Of a stretch of 15,758 nt of DNA, positions 14,636 to 15,758 are shown one piece after another. Made by a program: the position numbers and the translations under genes. A model generated the notes under the pieces. That model had not been told where the DNA came from, made no database searches, and saw nothing but the letters and a program-made list of their open reading frames with translations. Source of the stretch: Bryobacteraceae bacterium (GTDB lineage: Bacteria; Acidobacteriota; Terriglobia; Bryobacterales; Bryobacteraceae); assembly GCA_947456995.1 (NCBI GenBank), contig CANGVB010000012.1, positions 1 through 15,758 on the forward strand. The letters are read 5' to 3'. Positions within the stretch are counted from its first letter, which is position 1. Each line of letters starts with the position of its first letter.

Positions 14636-15758
14636 CTAACGAACGCTCACGGTGACACCAGCCGGGCTGGCAATATTGCCAACCGTGACAACCACCGGCA
14701 GGTTGCCAGCCGCAACGCTCATCGGAATCCGTACATTCAACTGGAAGACCCCAGCCACCAATCCCGGTGCGGCGCCAGCGTAATCGACGATGGCCGGTTG
14801 GCCGCCAATCGTAACGCTGACAGCCAGCCGGGGACGGGCAAGCACATCAGCTGTAATTTGCCCATCGTTGCTACCGGGGTCGGTGATGCCTTCACCGGTC
14901 GCATAGAGGATTACCGTAGATCCCTTCACAGCGCCATTAGCAGCCGTATTCAGCGAATAATCCTGGTTCAGAATTGCTCCAGGCCCACTCCCACTCGAGT
15001 TCGCCGTAAACAGTGCCGGCGAGGCAGCCGCCACCGCCATCGAAACCACATTCGAACGAACGCCCAGATACTCAAGCTGCACCTGCGTCGTCGCTCGTCC
15101 ACCCACTGCATAAGGCACAATCGCGCTTACCTGGCCGGAAGAGGCGTAAACAAGCGGAGCCGCAACGCCATCAAAGTAAACTCGTGTCGCCCCCACCTCT
15201 GTCGCAAACTTGTTCCCGTTCACAGAAAAGCCTGCCAACTGCACCGGCCCCAGATTCGTCCCGTAAAGGACAACCAGCTCGCCAGGAGCAACCGCCCCAG
15301 CCTTGCTGCTGGCGGCATTCACAATCGCACCAGCACTAATCACCGGAGGCGGCGGAGTCACACGCAACACAACAGGTACCTCAAACGGGCTGTTCAATGC
15401 ATCCGGCGAGCTAAAAATCAACTTGCCCTGATACTCTCCAACGGCAAGCCCACGTGTTTCCACGCTCACCTGGATATTCGCATCGGTGGTTCCGCTGGCC
15501 GGCGTAGCCCTAAGGAAATCACCTTCGATACGCATGCTGTACGGGATGGCCGCACATGCAGAGATGCGCAAGGTCTGCGCGCCAGGAGCTTGCGTAAACC
15601 CAAGCCTCGCCTGATCCGCAATCAGCCGCGGATCACAAACTTTGGTGAGAAACGCTTCGGTGCTAGGCCCAAACGAACTGCGAAAGGCCTGCTTCAACGG
15701 AAAGTTCGCAGAGGCCGTTTCGCCCCCAAAGTAAATGGCTCCTGAAGGGTCCACCGCA
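14636..15758 (-). CDS. SBBP-repeat / BACON-like / TIGR03437 C-terminal domain protein, N-terminus outside window
   Basis: The frame is open to the window edge; an apparent start at 15754 is a GTG inside a repeat, so at least 373 residues are the C-terminal part of a larger exported protein. The first visible residues, AVDPSGAIYFGGETASANFP, are an SBBP beta-propeller repeat. A BACON/Ig-like sandwich follows (about residues 50-132, with GLAVGEYQGKLIFSS). The remainder is the TIGR03437 domain: INAASS-like IVNAASSKAG (144-153), APGELVVLYGTNLGP (156-170), SGQVSAIVPYAV, then a terminal VTVSVR. TIGR03437 domains are strongly tied to Solibacter and relatives and sit at the C-terminus of large surface or secreted proteins, where they may serve in anchoring or sorting. 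It lies 14 bases upstream of the Gfo/Idh gene on the same strand. Taxonomic value is high; function unknown. Confidence 0.9.
   Translation of the reverse strand, partial: AVDPSGAIYFGGETASANFPLKQAFRSSFGPSTEAFLTKVCDPRLIADQARLGFTQAPGAQTLRISACAAIPYSMRIEGDFLRATPASGTTDANIQVSVETRGLAVGEYQGKLIFSSPDALNSPFEVPVVLRVTPPPPVISAGAIVNAASSKAGAVAPGELVVLYGTNLGPVQLAGFSVNGNKFATEVGATRVYFDGVAAPLVYASSGQVSAIVPYAVGGRATTQVQLEYLGVRSNVVSMAVAAASPALFTANSSGSGPGAILNQDYSLNTAANGAVKGSTVILYATGEGITDPGSNDGQITADVLARPRLAVSVTIGGQPAIVDYAGAAPGLVAGVFQLNVRIPMSVAAGNLPVVVTVGNIASPAGVTVSVR

Noticed and set aside
14585..15745. A 386-codon plus-strand frame opposite the SBBP/TIGR03437 gene
   Set aside because: Arg/Asn/His-rich translation without motifs; the minus strand carries recognisable SBBP and TIGR03437 domains, so this is a shadow frame.
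1..15758. CRISPR arrays, tRNA or rRNA genes, insertion sequences, riboswitches
   Set aside because: Looked for regular repeats, cloverleaf-like sequences, transposase motifs and terminal inverted repeats; none seen, and gaps between genes are too short to hold them.

Overview
The window looks like a piece of a chromosome from an Acidobacteriota bacterium, most likely the Solibacter/Bryobacter group. The best markers are a protein ending in a TIGR03437-type domain behind an SBBP repeat (15758-14636, minus), an Oar-like TonB-dependent receptor with an N-terminal carboxypeptidase-regulatory-like domain (7754-4503, minus), and Tat-exported Gfo/Idh/MocA and DinB-family proteins. The DNA is GC-rich and very compact: no intergenic stretch exceeds about 100 bases. 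I saw no tRNA, rRNA, CRISPR, transposase or IS end.

Layout. (1) 1-610, minus: N-terminal part of an SMC/RecF-like AAA ATPase that runs off the window. (2) 698-4490, plus: a tightly coupled operon of a Trm112/YcaR-like zinc-ribbon protein, a GT9 heptosyltransferase-like enzyme, an MsbA-type lipid flippase and YicC. The first three point to lipopolysaccharide assembly and recall the E. coli msbA-lpxK-ycaQ-ycaR-kdsB neighbourhood. (3) 4503-7754, minus: the large TonB-dependent receptor, which differs in composition from everything around it. (4) 7845-8375, minus: a DinB-fold protein. It is divergent from (5) 8398-10208, plus: a lipase-like alpha/beta hydrolase translationally linked to a protein I do not recognise. 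(6) 12865-10205, minus: three consecutive predicted lipoproteins (a di-heme cytochrome c peroxidase, a cupredoxin-like protein with a peg domain, and a YVTN beta-propeller). They are divergent from (7) 12889-13323, plus, a small exported cytochrome c fused to a ComEA-like helix-hairpin-helix domain. (8) 14621-13320 and 15758-14636, minus: the Tat-exported oxidoreductase and the SBBP/TIGR03437 protein, which is cut by the window edge.

How they may work together. Region 2 would build and flip lipid A/core. Region 6, with 7, looks like a membrane-anchored peroxide-reducing or redox module in which the cupredoxin could feed electrons to the peroxidase. Region 5 is the best candidate for an undescribed two-gene unit. 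The plus strand is clearly C-rich over G on both sides of the receptor gene whichever strand is coding. This suggests that the plus strand is the lagging strand and that the receptor gene is a later arrival or has been inverted.
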